From: RGIG5270 sp045657185
GTDB taxonomy: Bacteria; Verrucomicrobiota; Lentisphaeria; Victivallales; Victivallaceae
Assembly: GCA_045657185.1 (NCBI GenBank)
Contig: JAZOSO010000234.1
Location: 1-22,445, forward strand
Length of the DNA: 22,445 nucleotides
Reading direction: 5' to 3'
The notes under the pieces are model-generated. The model had not been told where the DNA came from and searched no databases. It worked only from the letters and a program-made list of their open reading frames with translations. The position numbers and the translations under genes are program-made. Positions 22,093 to 22,445 of this stretch are shown here, piece after piece (the first letter of the stretch is position 1; every line of letters starts with the position of its first letter).

Positions 22093-22445
22093 ATGACAGT
22101 CCGTACCCGTTTTGCCCCCAGCCCGACAGGTTTTATGCATGTCGGCAACCTCCGTACCGCCCTTTACGCATGGCTGCTTGCCCGCAGCGGCAAAGGCAAA
22201 TTTATCTTGCGCATTGAAGACACTGACCAGGCCCGTTTCGTTGAAAATGCAGTGGAAGTTATTTACAATACTCTTGCAAGTGCAGGTCTTGACCATGATG
22301 AAGGCCCTGACAAAGACGGCGGTTTCGGCCCTTATGTACAGAGTGAACGCAAAAATCTTTACCGTCCTTTTGCCGAAGAACTGGTAAAATCCGGTCATGC
22401 TTATTACTGCTTCTGCGAGAAATCCGAAGAACCCACCACCGAAGC
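22093..22445 (+). CDS. gltX: Glutamyl-tRNA synthetase, 5' part, runs off the window
   Basis: The 117 complete codons seen encode the start of a class Ic synthetase: RFAPSPTGFMHVGNLRTALY with the HIGH-type motif as HVGN (residues 16-19), then LRIEDTDQARF, both hallmarks of GluRS/GlnRS Rossmann domains. The KMSKS motif and anticodon domain lie beyond the window. It may be a discriminating GluRS for tRNA-Glu or a non-discriminating one that also charges tRNA-Gln; the visible part does not decide. AAGGAG lies six bases before the ATG. It faces away from the tRNA-Glu gene, with about 120 bases between them and no clear promoter of its own beyond AT-rich candidates near 22028-22058. Confidence 0.96.
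   Translation, partial: MTVRTRFAPSPTGFMHVGNLRTALYAWLLARSGKGKFILRIEDTDQARFVENAVEVIYNTLASAGLDHDEGPDKDGGFGPYVQSERKNLYRPFAEELVKSGHAYYCFCEKSEEPTTE

Overview
The window looks like chromosomal DNA of an anaerobic, gut-type member of the Lentisphaerota (Victivallis-like) or another PVC-superphylum bacterium. This is inference from gene content, not a database match. The pointers are a prepilin-like protein with an H-X9-DG C-terminus placed inside a glycan-degradation operon, a DUF4838-type protein, a CBM9-like protein, a cytoplasmic GH78-like rhamnosidase, a GntR/LacI hybrid regulator and a rubrerythrin/PerR oxygen-defence pair. The cell is Gram-negative in organisation, because a secretin and a periplasmic adaptor are present. 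GC content is moderate to low, with AT-rich intergenic DNA.

Layout. 1-294: no convincing gene; a hairpin and a GC-rich palindromic patch. 295-1323 (minus): rubrerythrin followed by a PerR-type repressor, with a terminator hairpin between them and a perfect 7-1-7 PerR-type box in the spacer of the rubrerythrin promoter. 1540-2313 (plus): ChbG/YdjC-type carbohydrate deacetylase. 2401-4833 (minus): a DegT-type aminotransferase and a Gfo/Idh/MocA oxidoreductase, plausibly sugar-modifying, separated by a strong terminator. 5039-10039 (minus): a four-gene envelope operon reading secretin, membrane-fusion adaptor, ABC ATPase and MacB-type permease. This resembles MacAB, but a secretin stands where TolC would be expected. 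10040-10457: a 418-base AT-rich gap with eight TGACG motifs. 10458-12835 (plus): HD phosphohydrolase translationally coupled to proS, ended by a strong terminator.

13055-21819 (plus): a glycan-utilisation operon. A GntR/LacI hybrid regulator sits behind a near-consensus promoter with a palindromic operator. It is followed by a heparinase II/III-like lyase, the prepilin-like protein, a DUF4838 plus CBM9-like secreted protein, a second secreted CBM9-like protein and a GH78-like alpha-L-rhamnosidase. The likely target is a polymer containing rhamnose and uronic acid. Secreted proteins would handle the polymer outside or in the periplasm, and the signal-less lyase and rhamnosidase would finish fragments inside. 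No transporter is seen in the operon.

21896-22445: tRNA-Glu(CTC) on the minus strand, back to back with gltX on the plus strand, which runs off the window.

The most interesting items are the secretin-MacAB hybrid operon, the TGACG motif cluster upstream of it, and the pseudopilin-like gene embedded in the glycan operon.
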